A stretch of 64,000 nucleotides of DNA. Origin: Strongylocentrotus purpuratus. Taxonomy: Eukaryota > Echinodermata > Echinoidea > Camarodonta > Strongylocentrotidae. This document shows positions 33,277-42,142 of this stretch, in pieces. The position numbers and the translations under genes were made by a program. The stretch covers positions 37,643,141-37,707,140 of the forward strand of contig NW_022145605.1 of NCBI RefSeq assembly GCF_000002235.5, given 5' to 3'. The stretch's first letter is position 1. Each line of letters begins with the position of its first letter. A model generated the notes under the pieces. The model was not told where the DNA came from, searched no databases, and saw nothing but the letters and a program-made list of their open reading frames with translations.

Positions 33277-36200
33277 TATTAATAATAATAACAATAATGA
33301 TGAAAGTTATGATAATAATCATAAAGTATTTTCATTGTGCGATATCACTGCAAATACAGTCCGTATGCACTTTTAACGGTTTTGGGAGAGGCGCATGGTT
33401 GTAGATTATGTGCTACAAGTATTCATGGGTTTCATATTAATTGTTTTATTTATTTTTTTGTTAAAGGATATTCCAGAGCTGACAGACATGGAGTTAACCC
33501 ATCTCAAGCATGCTCTTAAGAGAATTGATACTGTTGTTCAGGTAAGCATACCCCCCCCCCCCACCCTTAAAAAAAAAAACCTCTTCCACTCCCTATAATA
33601 CAATGATAATGCTCGCAAATTATTTTTCACCTCTTCCCAGAACTCAATCTTCTCTTTAAACGCTTCCGTGCAATTTGACCCACGCTTGTGCGACAAGTGA
33701 TTTGCGTTAATTTCCTACTTTCAATACTACATGTACGTAGACCCAACAATATAACCTAACCCTAACTATTTTCCAGTACATTTCTTGATTTGATATTTGA
33801 TTGACCCTGTTGCAAATTATGGTTTTTTGTGAGTATAATCTTGTTGTTTACATGTATGTCCCTTTTTGGCTGTTACGCGCAAGTCCAAGGTATGTCCTAT
33901 ATGTTATAAAAAAATATAATTATTATGTTTCAAATTCACAATAATGTTTTTCATCAGGTCAATATTATAATCTCCAGACATTTGAAGGGTGGAGTTCGCC
34001 TTCATTGCTACCGGGGCTAGACTCGATAAGCTTCGCTTTTCCTAGCCCCGTTTACATTATTTACTTTTTTAATGTTTTAAACGTTTGATGTTTGTTAACC
34101 GATGTCGATTTTCCTCATTCTTTATGTTTCATGTATCTATTTTTCATTTGCTAAATATGTGTCAAATCTGTGCAATGTATTTTCTTACCTTGTATATTTT
34201 TCTGATTTTTAATGTGGAAAATAAATGAAAATAAATGAAAAATATGTCACCAAGTAGTATTGACTGGTATGATGGATGTGTGAACATAGAATAGAAAATA
34301 ATGATAACTAAAACTATATCATTTGATGTGTGATTCAAGCTGTAGTAGGGCTATATGCTTGATACAAACATCGTGCAGATATACTGAAATCTCTGTTGTG
34401 GTTATTAATTTGGAAACGTGTCGGACAAAACAGCTTGGTCTTGACTGTTTAGTCTACGTTCTGTATTTTAAATTTATTTGTACTTGACAAATTAAACCAA
34501 ATTGAATCAATTAAAGGTAATACAAAGTTTTGGGAAAATTTGAAAATTGGGTGGATAGTGATTCTGTACAATTTTTATATATTTGGATGCCCCTGTGGAT
34601 GTATTATAAGCACTAGAAAATTTAGCCCCTAAAACACTTCTGCTTTCGAGAAAAATTTAATATAAAAATTTACCGGTGCTCCCAGTAAATTTTTATTAAA
34701 TTTCAAATAGCGCCTGCGGCAGTACAATGGTAGCTGCGACCAGGAAAATCTCAGAATATGTAGTTGTGATATATAATTTCCAACGGGAATTGCTAATAAA
34801 AAAAAGTCAAGAAACATTGTTTTATAGCTTATTATCTTAACCTTGAGAAGGAGCTATACAACATAAAGAGTTTATTATTCACAATTTCGTAACTTTAAAC
34901 TCGATTTCAACGGTGACAAAGATCACTGAATATTGTAGGATTGCATATGCTTCCAATATGTTCATTTGAACCAAATTCATGACCCCATACCAAAACTTTG
35001 TATTACCTTTAAGCTTCAGTTTTTTGATTTTTTTTAATTGTTGGTAGAGAGCAATACAAAATGGGATCAAGACTCTAGTGGATGCTGAGTATGTGTCTGT
35101 CAATCAAGCGATGTCCCTCATCACACTTGCTATAATGAAGAAATACAACAGCAAGGAGCCTCTGGTATGGAACACATACCAGTGCTATCTGAAGGTAAGC
35201 TACTATGACGTTGTCACGCACTCAAAACATTGTAAATTGTTCTCAAAATATGTTGGAAATCACTGTTTCCCTATACAATTTAGCAGTTTTATATTTTCAA
35301 CATAGCTTTTGTCTATGTTTGTTCTGCTTGATTATAGTACTTCATGTAAACAAAAAATTACAAAAGAAAATGTGATCAATGTAGCCACTGATTCCTACCC
35401 TGAAAAACTTTAAGCCCCACTGCACTACTTATAGCTATACTTGCGCCCTCTATATATCAAACAATGCCTAATCGGTGCCTGTTGGTCCCCCATGATCCTC
35501 TTTTTCTTAAGTTAATTGAGAGCTGATTTGATAAGATATATAACCACCTGTCAGTGACCTTACAAGGAGGTCTAATCCACCCCCCCCCCTGGCCAAACTA
35601 GTACAGATGCATGGGCTTTAATGTATTTGATACACTTTCTCTTTAAAATGTAGGATGCTCTGGTGAACTTGAAGAGGGGTGTAGCCGTGGCAGATGCGGA
35701 GGGGTTTCAGTTTGGAGTGAAGGTGGTGAGGGGGGCGTACATGGCACAGGAAAGGGAGACTGCTAGATTAGAAGGCCTGCCAGGTCAGTAGCAGGGAGGG
35801 ATGGTTGGTAATAGGGATGATGGGAAATTTAGTGATGGTGGTAATTATCGGATGATGAAAAGGAGGAGGAGGAGGAGGAGGAGGAGGAGGAGGAGGGGGG
35901 GGGGGGGGGGGGGGGAGGGGGAGGGGGAGGGGGAGGGGGAGGAGGAGGAGGAGGAGGAGGAGGAGGAAGGATGAATATGTAGGATGCTCTGATAAACATG
36001 ACATAGACGTTTAGTGGTGGTGGTAATGTTGGTGATACGATCATAGTGGTGATAAAGATAGTTGTGTAAATGAAGAAGGACAAGAAGAAAAAGAAGAGGA
36101 CGAGGAGAAGGGGGAGAAGGAGGAGGAGGAGGAAAAATAGGAGGAGGGGGAGAAGGTGAACTTGAAGGTGGTGAGGGGTGCGTACATGGCACAGGAAAGT

Positions 36201-38056
36201 GATACTGCTAGGTTAGAAGGTGTGCCAGGTTAGTAGCAGGGAGGGTTGGTTGATAATAGGGATGATGGGAAATTTAGTTGTGGTGGTAATGATAAAGATG
36301 TTTATGTTAATGAAGAAGAAGAAGGACAAGAAAAGAAGAGGAGGAGGAAGAGAAGAAGGACAAGAAAAAGAAGAGGAGGATGAATATGCTTATGTCAATG
36401 AAAATGAAAAGGGTCTAGTGATAATGATTAAAACTTTGGTGTTGAAGTAATTTATAATAACAGTAATGGCAATGTGGAGGAAGAGGAGGAGGAGGAGAAA
36501 GAGGAGAAAGAGGAGAGGCAGGGGGGGGGGGGGGGGAGGGGAGGAGAGGGCGAGGGAAAGGGAGTGGATAGGAAAGGGAAGAGTATGTTTTAGAAATGAT
36601 CGGTTGTACACTAATAAAGTCACAATTCATAATTTGTACATTACTGATCCCTAGACCCTGTGAATGATACCTATGAAGATACCAACAACATGTATGACAC
36701 AGTGGTGGCACATCTTTTGGATCTTGTCCATCAGCGTAGCAGCAACAGCGTTAATTTGATCATCGCAACCCACAACATAGAGTCAGTGAGCAAGGCAATG
36801 AAAAGGTATGAACAATTTTTGGCAATATATAGGGAAAAGAAATGAGAGCTTTAAATCATTTGAAAAGATGAGGAGATAGATTTGAAGAACATTGATAGTT
36901 ATGTGCATTGTGAAAAAGAGGGAGAGAAAGAGAGAAAGGGAGAGGACGGAGAGAGATAAAGGGAGATAATTGCATGCCACCTATATTCTATTAAAAACCT
37001 TTATTCTTGATACTTAAGATAACTCTTAAAATAACCATTTCAAAACCATTATTCAATTCTCTCCAACCATTTTAGGATGTGGGAACTGGGCTTGCCACCA
37101 AGAGAGGGCAGTGTTGTCTTCGGTCAGCTGATGGGAATGTGCGACCATGTTTCGTATGGGCTAGGTAAGCTAATTACAATTTCATTTAACTATGAGTCAT
37201 CTTCTCAATTAGATAAATCAAACTTTCTGCCTTTGAAGTATATCAGATATCTGCATCGATTCAAGGCCCTGTATTCTAAAGAGTTGCGATTGATCCAAAT
37301 CAATCACAAGTCCTCCATCCATCGCAAGTTTGCAGTCCTCCGTCTCTTATGTACATAAAAGCGATGATCGAATGATATCAATCATAAACAAGTCGCGATT
37401 AAGATCAACTCTTTATAAGAGGGAGCCCTGGATATAAAGGGTATTACAGGGATTTGCGTGGTGAAAAATTATCTGTCAATACCTGAAGTGGCTTTTATTG
37501 CAATGGACCAGTTCACGGTTAGCACATGGCTCCAATGACCCCGAATATCCACAGTTCTTCAAAACATGAATAGGTCCTACTTTGTTCATTTTGAAATGAT
37601 CACTCCTACAGCGATGGAAGTGCTACATAAATGGCCTTTGTTTCCCCTTTTCAAAGAATACTTCCACCAGTGTATCATGGAGTACACTGCTTGTGCATGA
37701 ATGAATAATGATAACATAACTTTCATGAGCACGTATCCAGTATTTTGTCTCTGTGTATTTCACAATTTGTTCTGCAATTACCTGCTCATGCTCAGACTGC
37801 AACCGTGAACTAGCTTATTGCGCACAAGACTTATGAAAAAGAATGCGAGTAACAGTATGCCTCGATCCGTCTCCCTTTTTCAGGACAAGCTGGATATCTG
37901 ACGTACAAGTCCATTCCATTTGGCTGCATGGAGGATGTGCTAGCCAACATGTCAAGACGCGCCCAGGAGAACAAGACTGTCTTCCATCGCTTGAAGCAGG
38001 AGAAGAAGATGCTGAGACAGGAGATAAGCCGTCGAACTCTCTCCATCAGTCAATAA
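20434..38056 (+). CDS. PRODH2: Proline/hydroxyproline dehydrogenase (PRODH2-like), ten exons
   Basis: Ten exons (listed separately) join in phase to give 514 aa with a stop. These FAD enzymes of the mitochondrial inner membrane oxidise proline or trans-4-hydroxyproline to the pyrroline carboxylate and pass electrons to quinone. The N-terminal 50 residues are Arg-rich without acidic clusters, as in a mitochondrial presequence, and an in-frame TGA 33 bases upstream supports this start. Family motifs in order: SFYGQF (139-144), VDAE (296-299), WNTYQCYLK (326-334), GVKVVRGAY (355-363), ATHN (415-418), FGQLMGMCDHVS, GQAGYLTYKSIPFG (458-471) and RRAQEN (482-487). The two arginines and the glutamate of the last motif bind substrate in this family. 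WNTYQ, CDHVS and YKSIPFG agree better with human PRODH2 than PRODH1, from memory. Unusual: Arg216 stands where the family has a pocket lysine (LKVTAL). Introns range from about 0.3 to 5.5 kb and are rich in MITEs. Confidence 0.9.
20831..20849 (+). repeat. G run in PRODH2 intron 1
   Basis: A run of about 19 guanines closely downstream of exon 1. It could form a G-quadruplex in the pre-mRNA and its length in the assembly may be unreliable. Confidence 0.6.
21551..21725. mobile_element. Palindromic repeat of CCTAACTTAG type
   Basis: Alternating inverted copies of GCGGCCTAAGTTAAACC and GGCCTAACTTAGTC lie between two CTCGAAAG blocks. It is probably a fold-back MITE; no target duplication was found. 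Confidence 0.5.
21858..22258. mobile_element. Second copy of the 8505 hAT-like family, truncated
   Basis: Starts CAGGGGCGGCGGAGCGACTT, the reverse complement of the right end of the element at 8505-10111. It then runs through about 350 bp of the same GGGGCACTTATCAGAGG minisatellite in reverse orientation. The far terminal repeat is missing: the match stops near 22258, next to a CT-rich tract. Confidence 0.65.
22622..24284. other. PRODH2 intron 1, mostly unannotated
   Basis: AT-rich intron sequence. Apart from the possible minus-strand exon at 22966-23068, no domain or transposon end was recognised. Confidence 0.35.
22966..23068 (-). CDS. Possible terminal exon of an unknown minus-strand gene
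   Basis: Read on the minus strand, a strong pyrimidine tract ending in ACAG at 23069 is followed by a 34-codon frame to a stop at 22966. The frame contains CKDYEVLLSLFNEP and DYICCNCDCMGIKTFVL. The Cys-rich end looks protein-like, but I do not recognise it. Nothing upstream on the same strand joins it convincingly: the nearest donor-like site (about 23273) follows sequence closed in all frames. It lies in PRODH2 intron 1. It may be a chance frame, a transposon fragment or the end of a nested gene. Confidence 0.2.
24286..25158. mobile_element. Inverted-repeat element with 190-bp internal repeats
   Basis: GTCTCGCCTGCGTA at the left is mirrored by GCAGGCGAGAC at the right (about 25148-25158). 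Inside, a unit of about 190 bp starting ATCAAAAACTTAACCTAAGG occurs at 24381 and 24571, with a decayed third copy from about 24762. The unit includes TGAAACTTGGACTATAGGGT and AAGGTCAAAGGTCA. No transposase is present. The G/C-rich left end (GGCGGCGGCGACGACGACGG) contrasts with the AT-rich interior. Confidence 0.6.
25337..25354 (+). mobile_element. LINE-like 3' tail beside an exon
   Basis: TGAATTGAATTGAATT follows AATTAAATAAATGC, the usual form of a LINE 3' end. It ends about 18 bases before PRODH2 exon 2, so the insertion lies against that exon's splice acceptor. The 5' extent of the LINE is unknown. Confidence 0.35.
25373..25560 (+). CDS. PRODH2: PRODH2 exon 2 (residues 119-181)
   Basis: Acceptor CCACAG, donor GTGAGT. 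Encodes LRVMGETLFTALMRASFYGQ, the family block ending in FYGxF that precedes the barrel, and the LATTAEE segment matching LALPTEED of human PRODH2. Confidence 0.88.
25640..26240. mobile_element. Long inverted-repeat element in PRODH2 intron 2
   Basis: The first 110 bp or so (AAATCTATTTTTGGAATTTC, CTTCATTTTCCGAAAGA, ATAATGTCCCAATG, TTGAAAACCAATTGA) return in inverted, slightly diverged form at 26130-26235. Inside the left half is a nearly perfect hairpin, 25748-25802, with 24-bp arms (GCTGAGATATGACCATCTGA and complement). It is a fold-back element without coding capacity. Confidence 0.65.
26255..26520. repeat. Degenerate TTTGGTCTAAT array
   Basis: About fifteen diverged copies of a 16-22 bp unit, consensus CATTTGGTCTAATNNC, with variants such as CATTTAGTCCAATAACC and CATTTTGTCTACC. 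There are no clear boundaries and no coding capacity. Confidence 0.75.
27370..28660. repeat. Scattered degenerate GTCAGT repeats
   Basis: Loose clusters of CAGTCAGTCAGT, TCTGTCGGT and ATTCAGTCATTCAGTC at about 27370-27505 and 28320-28650, with a weaker cluster near 30570-30660. They look like an old eroded simple repeat. A GA run (27728-27754) and G-runs near 28190 and 28275 lie between. Confidence 0.55.
27487..27602 (+). repeat. G-run cluster
   Basis: Several runs of 8-13 guanines separated by single A residues or a short T-rich spacer. They could fold as G-quadruplexes, and such tracts are often misassembled. Confidence 0.7.
29160..29532. mobile_element. Small inverted-repeat element nested in the hAT-like element
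   Basis: CAGGGGCGGATCTAGC and GCTTAGATCTGCCCCTG are inverted ends with one indel. Inside are two direct copies of a unit of about 94 bp containing GCGGAGCATCGTCCACGAGC and GGCGAGGCGATTTTT. The ends suggest a hAT family, but I could not find a matching 8-bp duplication. Confidence 0.65.
29657..30204. mobile_element. TTAA-flanked MITE with long inverted arms
   Basis: Begins TTAAAGGGGAAGTCCACCC and ends GGGTGGACTTTCCCTTTAA. The inverted arms extend inward roughly 170 bp, including GTTGTGATCAATCAAACAC against its inverse. TTAA ends suggest mobilisation by a piggyBac-type transposase. It is the youngest layer of its part of the nest. Confidence 0.75.
31037..31172 (+). CDS. PRODH2: PRODH2 exon 3 (residues 181-226)
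   Basis: Acceptor TTTCAG, donor GTGAGT, phases 2 and 0. Encodes YERNVETMLLCLDMQTEVAR and then QLRITSYIKADLL, which aligns with QLKVTALTSTRL of human PRODH2 and places Arg216 at the usual Lys. Confidence 0.88.
31236..31520 (+). mobile_element. tRNA-derived SINE
   Basis: The head reads like a tRNA gene, with an A box (TGGACGAGTGG) and a B box (GGTTCAAGTCC) correctly spaced. The body follows, then AATAAGCGCTATATATA and a TTA microsatellite tail. It sits in PRODH2 intron 3, 64 bases after exon 3, in the same orientation as the gene. RNA polymerase III would be expected to transcribe a live copy. Confidence 0.75.
32848..32949 (+). CDS. PRODH2: PRODH2 exon 4 (residues 227-260)
   Basis: Acceptor CTATATAG, a weak pyrimidine tract; donor GTATGC. 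Encodes ARLSDILATMDNNFL and NLMNGLDGDLM, in the variable helical stretch between two barrel strands. Confidence 0.8.
33178..33312 (+). repeat. AAT/GAT microsatellite in PRODH2 intron 4
   Basis: About 130 bp of GAT then AAT triplets. It generates a spurious Ile-rich frame. Confidence 0.9.
33467..33541 (+). CDS. PRODH2: PRODH2 exon 5 (residues 261-285)
   Basis: A 75-bp exon encoding DIPELTDMELTHLK and HALKRIDTVVQ, which aligns with the helix NQHLRASLSRLHRVAQYA of human PRODH2. Acceptor TTAAAG after a T-rich tract; donor GTAAGC. Confidence 0.82.
34511..35012. mobile_element. TTAA-flanked MITE in PRODH2 intron 5
   Basis: Begins TTAAAGGTAATACAAAGTTT and ends AAACTTTGTATTACCTTTAA, perfect inverted ends with TTAA at both tips. 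It is non-coding. Its right end lies 35 bases before exon 6, so it forms much of that exon's upstream intron sequence. Confidence 0.75.
35048..35194 (+). CDS. PRODH2: PRODH2 exon 6 (residues 286-334)
   Basis: Encodes IKTLVDAEYVSVNQ and PLVWNTYQCYLK, two of the most conserved barrel-strand motifs of the family. Donor GTAAGC, phase 0 on both sides. Confidence 0.9.
35410..35621. mobile_element. TTAA-flanked MITE, copy B
   Basis: Begins TTAAGCCCCACTGCACTAC and ends TGCATGGGCTTTAA. The interior matches the copy at 19822-20017. It ends 32 bases before PRODH2 exon 7. Confidence 0.65.
35654..35783 (+). CDS. PRODH2: PRODH2 exon 7 (residues 335-378)
   Basis: Encodes DALVNLKRGVAVADAEGFQF and GVKVVRGAYMAQERE. 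The KxVRGAYxxxER motif forms part of the FAD and substrate site. Donor GTCAGT, an unusual but valid form. Confidence 0.9.
35858..35968 (+). repeat. GGA/G-run microsatellite
   Basis: GGA triplets broken by a run of about 20 guanines. Related GGA/GAA tracts follow at 36075-36150 and 36310-36545. All lie in PRODH2 intron 7. Confidence 0.85.
35974..36283 (+). pseudogene. Decayed second copy of PRODH2 exon 7
   Basis: 35976-36001 (ATGTAGGATGCTCTGATAAA) copies the acceptor and first bases of exon 7. 36154-36283 copies GGTGAACTTGAAG, then skips to GTGGTGAGGGGTGCGTACAT, then AGAAGGTGTGCCAGG, and on into the downstream intron (GCAGGGAGGGTTGGTTG, GATGGGAAATTTAGT). The middle of the exon is deleted between short direct repeats, low-complexity sequence separates the two parts, and the donor reads GTTAGT. 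It is a tandem exon duplication that is no longer usable as a full exon. Confidence 0.7.
36655..36805 (+). CDS. PRODH2: PRODH2 exon 8 (residues 378-428)
   Basis: Encodes DPVNDTYEDTNNMYDTVVAH and NLIIATHNIESVSKAMKR, matching DPTQPDYEATSQSY and LMVASHNEESVRQATKRM of human PRODH2. Acceptor CCCTAG, donor GTATGA. Confidence 0.9.
37076..37164 (+). CDS. PRODH2: PRODH2 exon 9 (residues 428-458)
   Basis: Encodes RMWELGLPPREGSVVFGQLM and GMCDHVSYGLG, nearly the same as the human PRODH2 segment KRMWELGIP and FGQLLGMCDHVSLALG. Donor GTAAGC. Confidence 0.92.
37264..37431. mobile_element. Palindromic MITE in PRODH2 intron 9
   Basis: AGGCCCTGTATTCTAAAGAG and its diverged inverse CTCTTTATAAGAGGGAGCCC bound an inner inverted GTTGCGATTGATC pair. 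Non-coding. Confidence 0.5.
37884..38056 (+). CDS. PRODH2: PRODH2 exon 10 (residues 458-514 and stop)
   Basis: Encodes GQAGYLTYKSIPFGCMEDVL and NMSRRAQENKTVFHRLKQEK and ends in TAA. Arg482, Arg483 and Glu486 fit the RRxxE of the substrate site. Confidence 0.92.
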
Positions 38057-38095
38057 GGGGGTAACCAGATTCTTTCTCATAAGCCTGTACTGGTG

Positions 38096-38272
38096 CAGAG
38101 CCATCTATACACAGAGTTTGGCCAACCCGGTTCAAGTTGGACACAATATGGCGACTACTGCTTTGTTGGGCAAGCACAGAACATAAGAATATACATAAGA
38201 ATATACGCCATATACGCCATGTTGTGACCCAGTGAAACCAAGTTGGCCAAACTCTGTGTATAGATGGCTCTG
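38096..38272. mobile_element. Palindromic MITE in the PRODH2 3' UTR region
   Basis: CAGAGCCATCTATACACAGA and TCTGTGTATAGATGGCTCTG are perfect inverted ends, continuing inward through GTTTGGCCAA. No target duplication is apparent. It begins 40 bases after the PRODH2 stop codon, so it is probably transcribed in the mRNA as a stable hairpin. Confidence 0.7.
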
Positions 38273-38739
38273 CTAGTAGATCTCCTCTAGTGCCATCTTG
38301 AGTCAGCTTCAGCACCATGCATGTCCCGTAACTGGCCTCTTGGTTCTTGCATCTAGTATTGGGTATTAGGTATTGGGTTATGCACTATTAGCAAATTAAC
38401 CATGAGATGGCACTGTGCATTAACCCTAAAAAGACTGGGGAGCTGATTAAGCCCCCTCCCCCCTCCTCTATTTTGGCGATTCCTTCCTAATGCTAAAATA
38501 TTTTACAGTGCCAGTTCATGACTTTTATCCTTATAGTCTTGTGCATCTTTTGATATCAAATTCACGCCCCCTGGTCGACAGTCCGGGTGTTATGTAACAT
38601 TTTGCAATCATGTGTCACTGAAATTTTTTTTTTTTTTTTAAATTCTCATAACATACAGAGTTTTTAGATGCACCTTTAATGTTACAGTTTTATTCCCATT
38701 TGTGCACATGTACTGTTCGTATTCCCATTTGGCATGGTG

Positions 38740-38745
38740 AATAAA
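38740..38745 (+). terminator. Candidate PRODH2 polyadenylation signal
   Basis: AATAAA about 680 bases past the stop. Other A-rich candidates exist further down, so the true 3' end is unknown. Confidence 0.35.
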
Positions 38746-40359
38746 ACTTAGTGCATTCTCATTTGCATAAAACAATACAATGTATAAAGAATAATACAAA
38801 GAAAAACAAAGAAAAAGGTAAAACTGAATTAATTTTCATGATTAAGACAAATAAACTCGCACTGTTGCTGAAGGAAGTAAAATGTCTTTCATGATTTCAC
38901 ATAAAATCATCACCAAAGCATGTGTTCATGATATAATATGACATCATAATTATTCATTATACTCTTTTAAAAATCTTTTTTTGTGTAAATATAATCTTAG
39001 CATGTTTATTGTACCGTGAACAGTTTTGTTTCTTAAGAATCACTATATATTAAGAAAAATACAAAATACAATTTGTGCATAATTAAATAGATCTAATTAG
39101 CATATTCAATAATATAAAAAATATTTTAACTATGCAATATTGTAGATCTCATGGACTTCTATCACCATTTGAAATTTGGAATCGATCAGAGTTTCGGTGG
39201 CCAAGATCTTTAGCCCCCCCCCCCGCCCACAGTTTTTTTAAAGGTTCAAAATAGCCTGAGCCAATATTCATCACTTCAGTATCGCTTTATAAACTGCCAT
39301 AGCAAAATGACATAAACATAATTGCCTCACATTTTGTGTACTTTATAATACACAGGTAAGTGAGGACAATAAGAGGCCTTTGTAATGCTAATCCTTTTCT
39401 GTTCATGGCCACTTGCCACTCATCTGCACGTCAGGTTTAGTATTCTATAGAGTACATATGTGAGAGGTATTTAATGACAAGTTGGGGGAAATTCTTTGTG
39501 CTTTCAATGTTTTGACACTTTCTTCTATGTGTAGTTTATACTGCAGCACAGGAACAGCAACAATCCCTTTCTTACAAGTGATGTTTGAAGAAAACAAATT
39601 CAGGGAAAGCTACTAAATTTGTTTTGTATTTTCATGATATTCTGTAAATATTCTTAATCTTTGAGATCTATTTTGTCCTATCTTCTGCATTATGATAGTC
39701 ATTATAGTGGATACCATCATTATATTCATCATTGTTATCGTCATCTTCATTACCATCATCACCAATTCACTTTTGTCATTATCATCATCATCATCAACAT
39801 CAACCCATCATCATTGTCATCAATAATGTCATCATTACTACCGGCATCAACTTCATTACCGTTATCAGCATCATAATTGCCATCATCATCATCATCATGC
39901 CACCAACATCATCATCATCATTGCCACCACTATCTTCATCACCACCATTACTGCATAAATATGTAACAGTCAATAACATATACATTTTATTTTCGTAAAA
40001 TATAAAGCCAAGAGGAGCTGTACTTTGCCTCAATCATGCAATGGCAATTAATAAATATGGTATTTTATGATGATGTGATTCCAGGTCTATTGCTTAATTA
40101 TACTGTGATAACTTTTTGCAGTGCCTTTACCATTAGTGTGATGGCATACTGTATAACAGCTGTGGGGGAGTCTCTGTTTGATGGCATACTGTATAACAGC
40201 TGTGGGGGAGTCTCTGTTTATGAACATAGTATTTTAAACATCATGGCATCTTGTCATTTGTATATACATGTATTACAGGTGTATGTTATTTTAGAATGCA
40301 GAGATGAACACACTATCAAGACTGGTATGATTTGACAGGTTTTCCACAGGTATATTGGC
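38746..40359. other. Intergenic, low-complexity
   Basis: AT-rich. Contains a C run (39215), an ATC/CAT microsatellite (about 39700-39955) and a perfect tandem duplication of about 41 bp (GATGGCATACTGTATAACAG and following) at 40140-40221. No gene recognised. Confidence 0.5.
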
Positions 40360-40950
40360 TTAAAGGGCCACTCTAACCAAAACGGGCTAAAAATGAAAAA
40401 AAGACATGTACAATAATTTTTGACGGAGATTCCGAACATGACAAGATTTAGTCTTAGAATCATCAATAATTCTGGAATCTAGCTTTAAAAATGACGACTA
40501 AAAAAGAATGCTCAGAAAAAAGCCCAGTTTCGGTGATGACGCATTTGACGTCACTGCAGGCGCCTCTCCGGTGAAAAGGCAGATGAATTAGGCATTAAAA
40601 TGTCTTTAAAAAGGCAAACTATGAGATAAGTTGAAGAAAAAAAAAGGCTTTTATCCAAAAAATAATATACACTTGATAATCCCAGTACGTTTCTAGCAAT
40701 TTCGTCATTCCTAATTATGAAATTATCAAATCGGACATGCCCGCAATGATGTCAAATGTGTCATCAAGCCACGTGACCGCATTACCTTTTTTCGAGGGGT
40801 GTAGCCCAGCAAGCGTGAGAACTGAAAAATGATTATTATCATTTTTAGGTCAATTTAGAGATTTTCTGAAAAAACAGGGACTGGAATAATAATAAGGTGT
40901 GTTCATGTTTTGAATATGTTAGTTGGGTTAGAGTAAGAGTGGCCCTTTAA
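40360..40950. mobile_element. TTAA-flanked MITE between the two genes
   Basis: Begins TTAAAGGGCCACTCTAACC and ends AGAGTAAGAGTGGCCCTTTAA, inverted ends with TTAA at both tips. The interior is non-coding, with GATGACGCATTTGACGTCA near the middle. Confidence 0.7.
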
Positions 40951-41949
40951 AAGGTCAGGTTGATACATCAAGAAGGATGATGAATACAGATATTATTATT
41001 CAATATTTAATTTTTTTTTCTTCATATTTAATAATTGATAAAAAAATACTGTTCACGTGTGTGCAAATGAGATGAATTGCCTTATACACTGTAATTATTG
41101 TTGCATGTATTTTCTACAACCCAATGAATGTGATAATATCAGAAAACCTTCCTATCATCAACTAAATCAATTTTAAATTATTTCAAAGTATCATTTTTTC
41201 ATTTCTTATGGATAGTCAACTGTTTTTGTCATTTTGATTTGATTTGATTTGATTTATTTATTTCTGTTTGATTTTCTTTTTCTTTTGCATTTTTACAAAT
41301 ATATAACAAACAAATATTGCAAATTTACACATGACAAAAGAATATATGTGGAATAAGGTAAGGCTGGGTGTAACTAATCGAGAACATCAAACAGGAGGGT
41401 TGACAAAATAAGCAAAGCTTGATAGTATGACTACCCTCAAAGGATACATAATAATACAAATATGGAGGAACAAAATATTGGTAAAAAGGGGGAAAAGACA
41501 GAAAAAAGAAGAGAAAAGAAAGAGGGGATGCACATCAATATTCACACAAAATACGGAGTGGGAGTTCCATGTAATGGTTGATGGAGAATTAATGGTACTG
41601 TACATAATGCATGAAAAAATATATTAACTGCCTCTCTTTGAAGATTCTGTATAGATCTGTTAAGAATGATTGAATTATGAACTGATGTTAAAAAATTACA
41701 AAGATGTAAAATGTTGGATATGTAACATGAATGCAATGTATATTATGAAAATATCTTATGAAAATGAAATTAAAAGACACTAACTACATGTAACTATATT
41801 TGTCCTTCCTGAGAAAAACATTGTTTTGCTCTTTGATTTGATATTATGTGAACTTTTAAGAAAGCTCTGTGGCTGGTGTTTTCTACAGTTTTGGATCTTG
41901 TTATCATCATAGCAGAAGTTGCTGATCTGTTCATTATATAGACATATAG

Positions 41950-42142
41950 GCCCGAATTCACAAACAACGTTTAAACTCTCATTTACATAACCCGTGGTTT
42001 AAAATAAGCGCAAATTAAGCGTACCTTGCCTTGCATGCGTCTAATATTGGACCTCTGACTGTGTCACGCTTATTTAAACCATGGGTTATGTAAATGAGGG
42101 TTTAAACCATGGGTTAAATTTAAACCTCCTTCGTGAATTGAG
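41950..42142. mobile_element. Palindromic MITE
   Basis: CCCGAATTCACAAACAACG at the left faces CCTTCGTGAATTGAG at the right. Inner arms TTACATAACCCGTGGTTTAA and TTTAAACCATGGGTTATGTA are also inverted. It is of the same general kind as the element at 5081. Confidence 0.6.

Noticed and set aside
35768-36192. Pro/Ser-rich minus-strand frames
   Set aside because: Antisense translation of the GGA and G-run microsatellites in PRODH2 intron 7. No conserved sequence.
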